Of a stretch of DNA of 47,363 bases, positions 31,535 through 39,319 are shown piece by piece. Numbering within the stretch: the first letter of the stretch is position 1; each line of letters starts with the position of its first letter. This DNA comes from Sphingomonadales bacterium (GTDB lineage: Bacteria > Pseudomonadota > Alphaproteobacteria > Sphingomonadales > Sphingomonadaceae): positions 1 to 47,363 of the forward strand of contig JACXVD010000015.1 in NCBI GenBank assembly GCA_014763545.1. The letters are read 5' to 3'. A program made the position numbers and the translations under genes. Below the pieces are notes generated by a model. That model was not told where the DNA came from and ran no database searches. It saw only the letters and a program-made list of their open reading frames with translations.

Positions 31535-32623
31535 TCAGGCCCCCTTGCCGATGGGGGCTTCGCGCATCACCTCGAGATCGGCCAGCACCATTTCGCGCGC
31601 CAGTTCGCGCGGGGAGGTTTCGTGGACCCAGCCGAGCTTTTCCTTGGCCTTGGTCGGGTCGCCCAGCAGCAGTTCCACCTCGGTCGGGCGGAAATAGCGC
31701 GGATCGACCTCGACCAGCACCTTGCCGGTCGCCTGGCAATAACCCTTCTCGTCGATCCCCTCGCCGCGGAATTCGACCGGGACACCCGCATCTTCGAACG
31801 CCCAGCGCACGAATTCGCGCACTTCGGTGGTGACACCGGTGGCGAGCACGAAATCGTCGGGCTGGTCCTGCTGCAGCATCATCCACATGCCGCGGACATA
31901 TTCCTTGGCATGGCCCCAGTCGCGCTGCGCGTTGAGGTTGCCGAGAAAGAGCCGTTCCTGCCGCCCGAGCTTGATCGCCGCGGCGGCGCGGGTGATCTTG
32001 CGGGTTACGAAGGTTTCGCCGCGCAGCGGGCTCTCGTGATTGAACAGGATGCCGTTGCAGGCATACATGCCATAGGCTTCGCGGTAGTTGACCGTGATCC
32101 AGTAGCCATAGAGCTTGGCCGCGGCATAGGGGCTGCGCGGATAGAACGGCGTGGTCTCGCGCTGCGGCACTTCCTGCACCAGCCCGTAAAGCTCCGAGGT
32201 CGATGCCTGGTAGAAGCGGCTGTGCTGCTCCAGCCCGAGAATGCGAATCGCCTCGAGGATGCGCAGCGTGCCGATCGCGTCGGCATTGGCGGTATATTCG
32301 GGCGTTTCGAAACTGACCTGCACGTGGCTCTGCGCTGCAAGGTTGTAGATTTCGTGCGGGCGCGTGTCCTGGATGATGCGGATCAGGTTCGTCGAATCCG
32401 TCATGTCGCCATAGTGCAGGTGGAAACGCTGCCCTTCGATATGCGGATCCTGGTAGATATCCTCGATTCGGCCGGTGTTGAAGGACGAGGAACGCCGCTT
32501 GATCCCGTGGACCTCGTACCCCTTGTCGAGCAGGAGCTGGGCGAGATAGGCGCCGTCCTGCCCGGTTATGCCGGTGACCAGCGCACGTTTGATCTCACCA
32601 CTACTCGCTCCGTTATCGGCCAT
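31535..32623 (-). CDS. gmd: GDP-mannose 4,6-dehydratase
   Basis: A 362-residue NADP-dependent dehydratase, first step from GDP-mannose to GDP-L-fucose (or GDP-rhamnose/perosamine). It has [12 protein letters not shown] (NADP motif), [12 protein letters not shown], the catalytic TSELYG, and [10 protein letters not shown] (YxxxK). The PEVLLGDP-like C-terminus ([22 protein letters not shown]) is typical of Gmd. With fcl downstream, the product is most likely GDP-L-fucose. It heads the polysaccharide operon, with a candidate promoter 39-66 bp upstream of its start. Confidence 0.96.
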   Translation of the reverse strand: MADNGASSGEIKRALVTGITGQDGAYLAQLLLDKGYEVHGIKRRSSSFNTGRIEDIYQDPHIEGQRFHLHYGDMTDSTNLIRIIQDTRPHEIYNLAAQSHVQVSFETPEYTANADAIGTLRILEAIRILGLEQHSRFYQASTSELYGLVQEVPQRETTPFYPRSPYAAAKLYGYWITVNYREAYGMYACNGILFNHESPLRGETFVTRKITRAAAAIKLGRQERLFLGNLNAQRDWGHAKEYVRGMWMMLQQDQPDDFVLATGVTTEVREFVRWAFEDAGVPVEFRGEGIDEKGYCQATGKVLVEVDPRYFRPTEVELLLGDPTKAKEKLGWVHETSPRELAREMVLADLEVMREAPIGKGA

Positions 32624-32661
32624 CGAATACCCATCCTCTAATGCTGCAATTGCGAAGAGGG

Positions 32662-32689
32662 GATGTAGCAAAATCGACCGCCCCGACAA
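32662..32689 (-). promoter_or_regulatory. candidate promoter of the exopolysaccharide operon
   Basis: On the minus strand TTGTCG (32689-32684), 16 bp, TACATC (32667-32662). It lies in the 83-bp gap between the nucleotidyltransferase-like gene and gmd. The match is weaker than at rpmJ or rpoZ, so read-through from upstream genes may also contribute. Confidence 0.35.
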
Positions 32690-32706
32690 GGCGTTTTGCC
32701 GATTGC

Positions 32707-33951
32707 TTATCCCCGGCCCGATCCCGACCGCGCCGGATCGAGCCAATCGCCGAGTTCGCTGGCACGGCGAGCGGTCGCCTGCGCCTCTCCTGTGCGCAGC
32801 TCCTCCAGCGTTTCCCCGACGCGCCTGGCGAGCCACGAAAGATAGCTTTCACGCTCGCCTTCTTCCGCGCCGTGGGGCGCGACCGGGCGACGCTGGCCGG
32901 ACAGCCGACCGACGGCGCGCGAGGCAAGCCCTGGCAGTCCGCCTTCGTGCCAGCCTGCGCCCAGGCTGCCGACCAGCGCGGCGCCCTTGCGCAGGTCGAT
33001 GCTCTGCACCAGCAGGTCTTCGCCATCGCGCAGCATGGCGGGCGGCACTGCGATCGGGCAGCCCGATTGTTCGAGCAGGCCGGGCCTGCGCCAGTAATCG
33101 ACCAGCGCAATCACAATCGCCGCGCCGCGCGCCCAACCTTCCGCCTGCGCCGCCTGCCACAGGTCGGGCCAGTCGATCTCTGCCCCTTGCAGGAGATAAT
33201 CGATATCCGGCAACAGCAGGGGCCCGGCATCGAGGCGGTGGCTGTAGACCGCATGGACGACGAGATGCGCCAGCATGTCCTGCGCACGCGGGCAGTGAAT
33301 CGGCGAATCGCCGGGCGATGCCACCGCATTGCTGCGCAGGCGCGCATCGTGGCTGGGCGGCACGAACCATTCCATCGAGCCGGGCGGCTCCCACGCGGTG
33401 TGGTGCAGCTCGAATGCGGTGTTGTTGGCCGAGATGATCGGCGGCAGGTGCTTGGCCTGCGCAAAGGTCGCAGGATCGGGTTCGGGCTCGGTCGGGTCGG
33501 GCCGGTAATGCGCGGCGCGCAACAGGCGATAGGCATCGAACAGCCGCTCGCGCTCGACCAGCAGGTCGATATCGCGCATCGGCCGCTCGGCCGGGTCGGG
33601 ATAGGCATGCCAGGCAAGGCAGGCGCCCTTCAGCGCGAGTGGTTCGATCCCGCCCCGGCGCAGCACGCCCAGCGCCGCCACCAGATCGTGCCGCTGGCGC
33701 AGCGCGACCAGCGCCGATTCGCGATAGGCAACGGCCCAGGCGTCGCGCACCTCGTCGGGCAGGTCGACGCTCAGCTCGCCGCGCGCCAGCCGCGCGTGCA
33801 GGTGCGGCTGCACGCGGTGCGACGCCGCCAGGCGGTTCATCGCCCGCCAGTCGTCATCCCCCAGATTGTCCAGATATGCGCCCTCGCTCCAGCGATGGCC
33901 GAGCAGGGCGAGGAGCCCGCGCCGCCATCGGGAATGGTGGGGCGTGGGCAA
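32707..33951 (-). CDS. nucleotidyltransferase-like protein (NTP_transf_5 type)
   Basis: A 414-residue protein with the nucleotidyltransferase core [28 protein letters not shown] (about residues 105-132), where D-I-D is the metal-binding aspartate pair, followed by a predominantly helical region with [25 protein letters not shown] and many tryptophans. This is the layout of PF14907-type uncharacterised nucleotidyltransferases found in polysaccharide clusters. Reaction is unknown. The gene is 4 bases after lptA and 83 bases before gmd, so it may be co-transcribed with the lpt genes. The last stretch is Arg/Ala-rich. Confidence 0.8.
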   Translation of the reverse strand: MPTPHHSRWRRGLLALLGHRWSEGAYLDNLGDDDWRAMNRLAASHRVQPHLHARLARGELSVDLPDEVRDAWAVAYRESALVALRQRHDLVAALGVLRRGGIEPLALKGACLAWHAYPDPAERPMRDIDLLVERERLFDAYRLLRAAHYRPDPTEPEPDPATFAQAKHLPPIISANNTAFELHHTAWEPPGSMEWFVPPSHDARLRSNAVASPGDSPIHCPRAQDMLAHLVVHAVYSHRLDAGPLLLPDIDYLLQGAEIDWPDLWQAAQAEGWARGAAIVIALVDYWRRPGLLEQSGCPIAVPPAMLRDGEDLLVQSIDLRKGAALVGSLGAGWHEGGLPGLASRAVGRLSGQRRPVAPHGAEEGERESYLSWLARRVGETLEELRTGEAQATARRASELGDWLDPARSGSGRG

Positions 33952-33955
33952 GGCG

Positions 33956-34531
33956 TCAGCCCTGCGGGACGGAGAAGCTGCCCGTCACCCGGCCGCCGCT
34001 GCTGCTGGTGCTGCCACTGGTCGTGCCGGTGACCGAGGACGATCCCGAGGCCCGACCGTCAACGCTGGAGATACCGCTCTTGAGGTCGATCACCAGCCGC
34101 CCGCCGTTGAGCGTGTCGGTCCCCCGGCGCAGGCGCACATTGCCGGCCATGGTGATCACGCGGCGGTTGAAATCATACACCGCGACATCGCCGCTGGCGC
34201 TTTCGTTGCCGCGGGTGACCACGACCCCGCCGGTGGCGGTGATGCGCTGGATCTTCAGCGAACCGGCATCGGTATAATTGACCAGCGTGCGCGCCGAGCG
34301 GACCCTGAGCCCGGCCTGCGAAATATCGACATTGCCCGACAGCAGCACGCGGTTCTGCTTGTCCTGCAATTCGATGCGGTCGGCGGCATAGTTTACCGGC
34401 GCATTCGAATCATGCGCGGCGATCGCCTGCGCATTGAGCTGGATCCCCGCCAGCGCGGCACAGCCCAGGGCAAATCCGCCCAGGCCCCAGCGGGTGGCGA
34501 CGGCGGCGAGCGAAGGTTTCGTGTTCGTCAT
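33956..34531 (-). CDS. lptA: LPS transport periplasmic protein LptA
   Basis: A 191-residue OstA/LptA-type protein. After a signal region (GGFALGCAALAGIQLNAQA) come the characteristic beta-taco repeats: ADRIELQDKQNRVLLSGNVDISQAGLRVRSARTLVNYTD, ITATGGVVVTRGNESASGDVAVYDFNRRVITMAGNVRLRRG. LptA bridges LptC and LptD and carries lipopolysaccharide across the periplasm. The C-terminal tail is a Ser/Gly/Thr low-complexity stretch (SGSSSVTGTTSGSTSSSGG) not seen in the E. coli protein. It overlaps lptC by four bases (ATGA). Confidence 0.92.
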   Translation of the reverse strand: MTNTKPSLAAVATRWGLGGFALGCAALAGIQLNAQAIAAHDSNAPVNYAADRIELQDKQNRVLLSGNVDISQAGLRVRSARTLVNYTDAGSLKIQRITATGGVVVTRGNESASGDVAVYDFNRRVITMAGNVRLRRGTDTLNGGRLVIDLKSGISSVDGRASGSSSVTGTTSGSTSSSGGRVTGSFSVPQG

Positions 34532-35196
34532 TGCGGCATCCTGAGTTTGCCCGGCACCATGCTGAGCCTCGCGTTTCCGTCAAGGGTCACGGTGCGTCCA
34601 TCCAGATCGGCATAGATCCGGTCGGCCCTGAAAGTTCCCGCGGGAATCGAACCTTCGACCCCGCCCTCGCCAGCCAGCTTGTGCGTTTGGAGATTGATCG
34701 ACACATCGCTCGCCGTCATCGCATAGCCATCGGCGGCGGTGACCTGCAACGGGCCGATGACCGAGAAGACCTGCTGGTCGATGTCATACGTCCCCTTGGC
34801 CGCCGTCAGGCGCGCCGGGCCGTCAGACAGCAGCAGGCGGGCGACCAGGTCGCTCATCCGCACGATCCCTTCCTTGCCCGAATTCTGTACCGCCTCGCCC
34901 GCGCTGAGCGAGAAGGGCCGCCCTTCATCGTCTTCGCCGCGGTACATCGCATTGTCGACCCGCAGCCGGTCCTTGACGACGGCCACCTTGTTGCGGTCGA
35001 GCAGGAAGCTGACCTCGCCGCGCGGGCTGAGCGGGGTAATCACCATCAGCGCCGCCAGCACGCCCACCGCCATCGGCAGCACGCGGGCGAGGATATGCAC
35101 GATCTTGTCATGCGTGCCGCCCGGCGCAGCGGCATGGCGCCGCGCATTGCGCAGTTCCTTCGCTTGCTCGGTCTCGATCCGCCTGCTCAGGGTCAT
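34528..35196 (-). CDS. lptC: LPS export protein LptC
   Basis: A 222-residue bitopic protein. One membrane helix (about 39-57, LPMAVGVLAALMVITPLS) and a periplasmic beta domain with FLLDRNKVAVVKDRLRVDNAMYRGEDDEGRPFSLSAGEAVQ and LTAAKGTYDIDQQVFSVIGPLQV. The pairing with LptA and the shared beta-jelly-roll rhythm support LptC, which receives LPS from LptB2FG. It follows rnd by 25 bases and overlaps lptA by four bases. Confidence 0.9.
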   Translation of the reverse strand: MTLSRRIETEQAKELRNARRHAAAPGGTHDKIVHILARVLPMAVGVLAALMVITPLSPRGEVSFLLDRNKVAVVKDRLRVDNAMYRGEDDEGRPFSLSAGEAVQNSGKEGIVRMSDLVARLLLSDGPARLTAAKGTYDIDQQVFSVIGPLQVTAADGYAMTASDVSINLQTHKLAGEGGVEGSIPAGTFRADRIYADLDGRTVTLDGNARLSMVPGKLRMPQ

Positions 35197-35221
35197 GGTC
35201 GGTAAACTCGCCTGCCGCCGC

Positions 35222-35839
35222 TTACTCGTGGCTGAAGATGTCGCGATCCGCCCAGCCGGCAATGTCGAGCCGCGCGCGGGTGGGCAGGAAATCGAAACAG
35301 GCCTGCGCCATTTCCATCCGCCCTTCGCGTTCGAGCCGCTCGATCAGCACGTCGCGCATGCGGTGGAGGAAGCGCACGTCGGAGGCGGCATAATCGCGCT
35401 GTGCCTCGCTCAGCGTGGCGGCGCCCCAGTCGCTCGACTGCTGCTGCTTCGAAATCGTTTCGCCCAGCAGTTCCTCGACCAGGTTCTTCAGGCCGTGCCG
35501 GTCGGTGTAGGTGCGCACCAGCTTGCTGGCGATCTTGGTGCAGAACACCGGCGCGGCGACCACGCCGAGGTAATATTCGATCGCCGCCAGGTCGAAGCGG
35601 GCGAAATGATACAGCTTGATCCGCGCGGGATCGGCCAGCACCGCCTTCAGATTGGGCGCCGCGTAATCGCTGCCCACGGCGAAGCGAACGAGATGCTCGT
35701 CGCCCTGCCCGTCGCTGATCTGCACCACGCACAGCCGGTCGCGCGCGGTGACCAGCCCCATGGTTTCGGTATCGACCGCCACCGGCCCGGGCGCGAGCAC
35801 GCCGGCGGGCAAATCCTCTTCGTGAAAATACACTGCCAT
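35222..35839 (-). CDS. rnd: ribonuclease D-like 3'-5' exonuclease (short form)
   Basis: A 205-residue DEDDy exonuclease: DTETMGL (motif I, D and E), HFARFDLAAIE (motif II), and YAASDV (motif III, Y...D). The protein ends after the exonuclease domain, without the HRDC domains of E. coli RNase D (about 375 residues), which is the usual short alphaproteobacterial form. It acts in tRNA or small-RNA 3' processing (family knowledge). The ATG at 35839 is 79 bp from the divergent ung start. It heads the rnd-lptC-lptA run. Confidence 0.88.
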   Translation of the reverse strand: MAVYFHEEDLPAGVLAPGPVAVDTETMGLVTARDRLCVVQISDGQGDEHLVRFAVGSDYAAPNLKAVLADPARIKLYHFARFDLAAIEYYLGVVAAPVFCTKIASKLVRTYTDRHGLKNLVEELLGETISKQQQSSDWGAATLSEAQRDYAASDVRFLHRMRDVLIERLEREGRMEMAQACFDFLPTRARLDIAGWADRDIFSHE

Positions 35840-35918
35840 GCTCGCGGCCTTAGGCGGATTGGGGATTAAGGGAAAGGGGTGCTGGAAGCGGGCTGCGGTG
35901 CGGGCTAGCACCGGGCCC

Positions 35919-36599
35919 ATGGCAAGCGAAGCGATCCCCGAAAGCTGGCGCAGCGTGCTGGAGCCGGTGCTCGCCACACCGGACGCGCGGCGGCTGGGTG
36001 GCTGGCTGCGCGCCGAAGAAGATGCCGGCAAGACGATCTACCCCCCGCGCGGCAGCCGCCTGCATGCGCTGGAACTGACCCCGCTGGACGCAGTGAAGGT
36101 GGTGATCCTCGGGCAGGACCCCTATCACGGCCCCGGGCAAGCGCATGGGCTGTGCTTCTCCGTCCCCCAGGGCGAGCGCATCCCGCCCAGTCTCGTCAAC
36201 ATCTACAAGGAATTGCGCGCGGATCTGGACGCGATCCCGCCGGACCACGGCAATCTCGAACGCTGGGCGCGGCAGGGTGTGCTGCTGCTCAACAATTCGC
36301 TGACGGTCGAGGCGCACAAGGCCGGCAGCCATGCGGGCAAGGGGTGGGAAGCGATCACCGATGCCTGCGTGGCGGCCGTCGCCGCACGCGACACGCCCAG
36401 CGTGTTCATCCTGTGGGGCAGCCATGCGCAGGGCAAGGCCGCGCGCATCGCCGGGCTCGGTGCGGGAACCCGCCACCTCGTGCTGCGCAGTCCGCACCCC
36501 AGCCCGCTCTCTGCCCATCGCGGCTTCTTCGGTTCGAGGCCGTTTAGCCAGGCCAATGCCTTTCTCGAGGCGAACGGGCGCGGGGCGATCGACTGGTAG
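35919..36599 (+). CDS. ung: uracil-DNA glycosylase (family 1)
   Basis: A 226-residue repair enzyme that excises uracil from DNA. Motif 1 is VILGQDPYHGPGQAHGLCF (catalytic D in GQDPYHG, about residues 65-83), then LLNNSLTV and the HPSPLSAHRGFFGSRPFSQAN segment with the HPSPLS leucine loop. Length and motifs are standard for Ung. ATG at 35919 fits the family start. The only plus-strand gene in its surroundings, divergent from rnd and 13 bp from the convergent secreted-protein gene. Confidence 0.97.
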   Translation: MASEAIPESWRSVLEPVLATPDARRLGGWLRAEEDAGKTIYPPRGSRLHALELTPLDAVKVVILGQDPYHGPGQAHGLCFSVPQGERIPPSLVNIYKELRADLDAIPPDHGNLERWARQGVLLLNNSLTVEAHKAGSHAGKGWEAITDACVAAVAARDTPSVFILWGSHAQGKAARIAGLGAGTRHLVLRSPHPSPLSAHRGFFGSRPFSQANAFLEANGRGAIDW

Positions 36600-36612
36600 G
36601 TCGGAAGAATTT

Positions 36613-37314
36613 TCAGTCGGGCGTGACGCGTTCGAAGATCGCGCTCTGGCCGCCCAGCGTCAGGACCAGTTTGCCCTCTTTCAGTACGCCTTGCGTGCCG
36701 GTCAGGTCCGCCACACCGAAATCATGCGGCTCGAGCACGAAATGCAGCCCGCCCCGGCGCCCGGCCACGGGAAATCGCGGCGAACGGATCTGGTGGATGC
36801 CTTCTTCCAGCTCGACCCATTGCGGATCGGGGCAGGTGCCCGCACCGGGCGACCAGCCGTCATATTGGGTGTAGTCGGAAATCTGCGTGCCATCGCCGCA
36901 GCCGAGCAGCACATCGACCCCGGCAATGCCATCGCCATCGGGCCAGGTGACGATCAGATAAGGGGCGCCCGCAGCCCCATCATCAGGCGCTGCGACGAAT
37001 TCCGGCGCCACCGGCTTGGGGTCGGTGGTCAAGGTGATGACATCGCCCTCGCGCACCCATGTGCCTGCCGAACGCCGATCGAGCGCGCCAACCGACAGGG
37101 CATAGGCGAATGTCCCGTCCGCGCGCAGCAGCAGGCCATGGAACATCTCGAAACTGTTCACATCGCGATATTCGCCGACCGCGTCATCGGCTTGCTCGGC
37201 CGATGGCGCCGGAGCTGCAACCGGAAAAGTAACCGTTTCCGACTGGGCGTGCGCGGGCGCCACCAGCAACGCCATCGCCGCGAGAGCCGCACGCAGGTTT
37301 GTGCGGGACATCAT
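36613..37314 (-). CDS. secreted protein of unknown function
   Basis: A 233-residue protein I cannot assign. It has a signal peptide (RTNLRAALAAMALLVAPAHAQ, cleavage probably AHA-Q) and a beta-rich mature region (EMFHGLLLRADGTFAYALSVGALDRRSAGTWVREGDVITLTTDPKP), which fits a lipocalin-like or similar beta domain, with three cysteines. Two ATG codons are adjacent (37314 and 37311); the first overlaps the pfkB stop by four bases and would couple the two genes. The signal peptide shows export to the periplasm. Confidence 0.7.
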   Translation of the reverse strand: MMSRTNLRAALAAMALLVAPAHAQSETVTFPVAAPAPSAEQADDAVGEYRDVNSFEMFHGLLLRADGTFAYALSVGALDRRSAGTWVREGDVITLTTDPKPVAPEFVAAPDDGAAGAPYLIVTWPDGDGIAGVDVLLGCGDGTQISDYTQYDGWSPGAGTCPDPQWVELEEGIHQIRSPRFPVAGRRGGLHFVLEPHDFGVADLTGTQGVLKEGKLVLTLGGQSAIFERVTPD

Positions 37315-38234
37315 CGCGGCATGTCGCGATAGAGCCGCTCGACATCCGCCGGGCGGCACAGGTCGGTGCCGGGTGTGAGGACCGCGGCACTGCCCGCCGC
37401 CATCCCGAAGCGGAAGGCGTCGAACGCCTCCCAGCCGCGCGCGAGGGCCCAGACCATCCCGGCGAGGAAACTGTCGCCCGCGCCGACCGCGCTCTTTGCT
37501 TCGACCGGCAAGGCGGGGACGAATTGCGCGCCTGCAGCGCTGGCCAGGATGCCGCCTTCGTGCCCCATGGTCACCGCGACCAGCTCCGCGCGGCCCTGAT
37601 CGACCAGTTCCAGCGCCGCCGCGCCGACTTCATCCGGCCCGGCCAGTTCGCGCCCGGCGAGTTGCCGCAGCTCCCCGGCGCTCGGCTTGACCAGATGGAC
37701 CCCGCCTGCCGCCAGCCCTGCCGCCATCGCCGGGCCGGATGTATCGAGCACCAGCCGAATCCCGCGGCTTTGGGCGATTGGCACAAGCCGTGCGTAGAAA
37801 TCGTCGGGCACGCCAGGCGGCAGCGAGCCGCTGGCAACGAGATAGTCGCATTGCGCCTGCGCCACCATGTCGAGGCAGGCCTGCCACTCGCCCTCGCCCA
37901 CGCGCGGCCCCTCCGGCACGAAGCGATATTCCTTGCCGCTCGATGTTTCGAACACATTGGTCGCAACCCGCGTATGCCCCTCGATCCGCACCGGGCGGCG
38001 CACCAGCAAATGGAGGTCGAGCAGGCCGTCGAGCGCGGCCCCGGTGGCGCCGCCCGAAAGGTAATAGCAGGTGGCATTGCCCCCCAGCCGCACGAACACC
38101 CGCGCGACATTGATACCCCCACCGCCCGGATCGGCGCGTTCGGTATCGCAGCGCATCTTGTGCGTATGGCGCAGGGTTTCGACCTCGTAAGCGACGTCGA
38201 TCGTGGGGTTCATCGTCAGGGTAGCGATGTTCAT
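37311..38234 (-). CDS. pfkB: 6-phosphofructokinase II (PfkB-like)
   Basis: A 307-residue PfkB-family sugar kinase that is closely parallel to E. coli PfkB along its length: TLTMNPTIDVAYEV, the signature PGGGGINVARVFVRLGGNAT (about residues 36-55), GSLPPGVP, LVKPSAGELRQLAGRELAGPD, and the catalytic AVGAGDSFLAGM (D of GAGD is the base). This supports phosphorylation of fructose 6-phosphate, though 1-phosphofructokinase or tagatose-6-phosphate kinase is possible. Start ATG 38234 is the second of two adjacent ATGs. It lies downstream of the LuxR-type gene across a 270-bp gap with two inverted repeats and is coupled to the secreted protein. Confidence 0.88.
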   Translation of the reverse strand: MNIATLTMNPTIDVAYEVETLRHTHKMRCDTERADPGGGGINVARVFVRLGGNATCYYLSGGATGAALDGLLDLHLLVRRPVRIEGHTRVATNVFETSSGKEYRFVPEGPRVGEGEWQACLDMVAQAQCDYLVASGSLPPGVPDDFYARLVPIAQSRGIRLVLDTSGPAMAAGLAAGGVHLVKPSAGELRQLAGRELAGPDEVGAAALELVDQGRAELVAVTMGHEGGILASAAGAQFVPALPVEAKSAVGAGDSFLAGMVWALARGWEAFDAFRFGMAAGSAAVLTPGTDLCRPADVERLYRDMPR

Positions 38235-38334
38235 CATCGCGGGAGGGCTCGCGGCATGGCGGCGAGCATAGGCGAGCCCCACTGCGTGGCAAGCGCCGAA
38301 CTTCGCGAAATGGCAGGTGGTTCGAGGGTTAGAT

Positions 38335-38378
38335 TGCCTGCCCGCGCGGGCGCATGATGGGCCAGCTGCGGGCAGGCA
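38335..38378. repeat. perfect 11-bp inverted repeat upstream of pfkB
   Basis: TGCCTGCCCGC (38335-38345) and GCGGGCAGGCA (38368-38378) with a 22-nt spacer. It lies about 100 bp before the pfkB start on the transcribed side. No T-tract. Possible operator or transcript-end structure. Confidence 0.55.
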
Positions 38379-38440
38379 CTCCCGTGGTCCTGAATTTGCG
38401 ATCCGAAGGGCCGGGATTGCAGGCACCATAACCGACGGCA

Positions 38441-38469
38441 CCGGCGATTGCATGTCGGGTAATCGCCGG
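38441..38469. repeat. perfect 9-bp inverted repeat after the luxR-type gene
   Basis: CCGGCGATT (38441-38449) and AATCGCCGG (38461-38469) with an 11-nt spacer, 36-64 bases past the LuxR stop. No T-tract follows on the minus strand. Confidence 0.55.
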
Positions 38470-38504
38470 ACACGGCGCCTACGACACGGCCGGGCGGCCA
38501 ACCC

Positions 38505-39257
38505 TCAGCGCGGCGTTCGCGGATATTCGCCTGAAACCACCAGCCCCAGCGCCAGGCCGCGCACCGCCGCGCTGGTGCGGTCGGATACCTGCATCTTGGC
38601 AAACAGGCGCTGCAGATAGACATCGACCGAGGATGCGGTGATCCCCAGTGCCTGCGCGATCACGGCGTTGCTCTTGCCCTCGCTCACCAGTTGCAGCACC
38701 TCGGTCTCGCGCGGCGACAGCTGCGGGCGCAATTCGGCAAATGGCTGCGCGAGGCGGACATAGCGGCGGAAAGAAACCCGCGCGCAGGTTTCCACCTTCA
38801 GGCGGATATCGGGGGTAAACACCACGTCCGGTTCGGACCGGTCGATGGCGACGAAGCCGCAGCGCGAGAAAGGGCCGAAGGTCGCCACCGCGATCCCGCG
38901 TCCCATGCCGAATTCCTCCAGCCGATCGAGATAGGCCTGCTGGGCAGGTGTGAGTTCGCCGGGCGCGATATCCTCCGGCCAGCGAAAGGCTGATTGGCGA
39001 GTCAGCCCGATCAGCGGCAGCGGATCGTCCAGATAGCCGCCAGCGCGGTAGAATTCCGCCCATTCGTCGGGGAAGCCGATATTGGTCAATACCCGACCGA
39101 TCCGCGGATCGGCCACGACCGGGGCGAGAAAATAGGCGGCGTGGAAGCCGATCGCAGCCAGCGCCGCCATCAATTCGCGGCGCAGGGCGTGAATATCGCC
39201 CGCGCGGTTGATCCGCTCCAGCCCGTCCCAGAAATCGCGTGTCGCATCCTGTGCCAT
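38505..39257 (-). CDS. LuxR-type quorum-sensing regulator (solo)
   Basis: A 250-residue regulator. The N-terminal autoinducer-binding domain has the expected W/Y/D/P/W signature: DEWAEFYRAGGYLDDPLPLIG and RWPED, plus GMGRGIAV near the conserved glycine. The C-terminal GerE helix-turn-helix is LSPRETEVLQLVSEGKSNAVIAQALGI. These residues suggest acyl-homoserine lactone binding. No LuxI-type synthase lies in the window, so it looks like a solo. GGAAGGGGGAACC precedes the ATG at 39257. It is between gltD and pfkB, same strand, with inverted repeats on both sides. Confidence 0.9.
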   Translation of the reverse strand: MAQDATRDFWDGLERINRAGDIHALRRELMAALAAIGFHAAYFLAPVVADPRIGRVLTNIGFPDEWAEFYRAGGYLDDPLPLIGLTRQSAFRWPEDIAPGELTPAQQAYLDRLEEFGMGRGIAVATFGPFSRCGFVAIDRSEPDVVFTPDIRLKVETCARVSFRRYVRLAQPFAELRPQLSPRETEVLQLVSEGKSNAVIAQALGITASSVDVYLQRLFAKMQVSDRTSAAVRGLALGLVVSGEYPRTPR

Positions 39258-39284
39258 GCCGGTTCCCCCTTCCAAAGGCGGCAT

Positions 39285-39319
39285 CGCGCTAGGGCACTGA
39301 ATTTTCGCGCCCTAGCGCG
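39285..39319. repeat. perfect 11-bp inverted repeat spanning the gltD stop
   Basis: CGCGCTAGGGC (39285-39295) and GCCCTAGCGCG (39309-39319), 13-nt loop. The TAG stop of gltD is within the right arm, and the left arm is 28 bases before the LuxR start. The only A/T-rich part is the loop, with no T-tract after the stem. It probably marks the end of the gltBD message. Confidence 0.6.

Larger units (their letters stand above)
18813..32623 (-). other. exopolysaccharide biosynthesis and export operon (12 genes plus one unknown)
   Basis: Thirteen minus-strand genes, gmd to a family 2 glycosyltransferase, with most junctions overlapping by 1-8 bases (ATGA, TGATG) or separated by 2-56 bases. The set covers GDP-L-fucose synthesis, sugar modification, transfer, a Wzx-like flippase, a Wzy-like polymerase and Wza/Wzc-like export. 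This is a Wzx/Wzy-dependent pathway. The initiating phosphoglycosyltransferase and mannose activation genes are not in the window. One candidate promoter precedes gmd (32662-32689). Confidence 0.85.
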
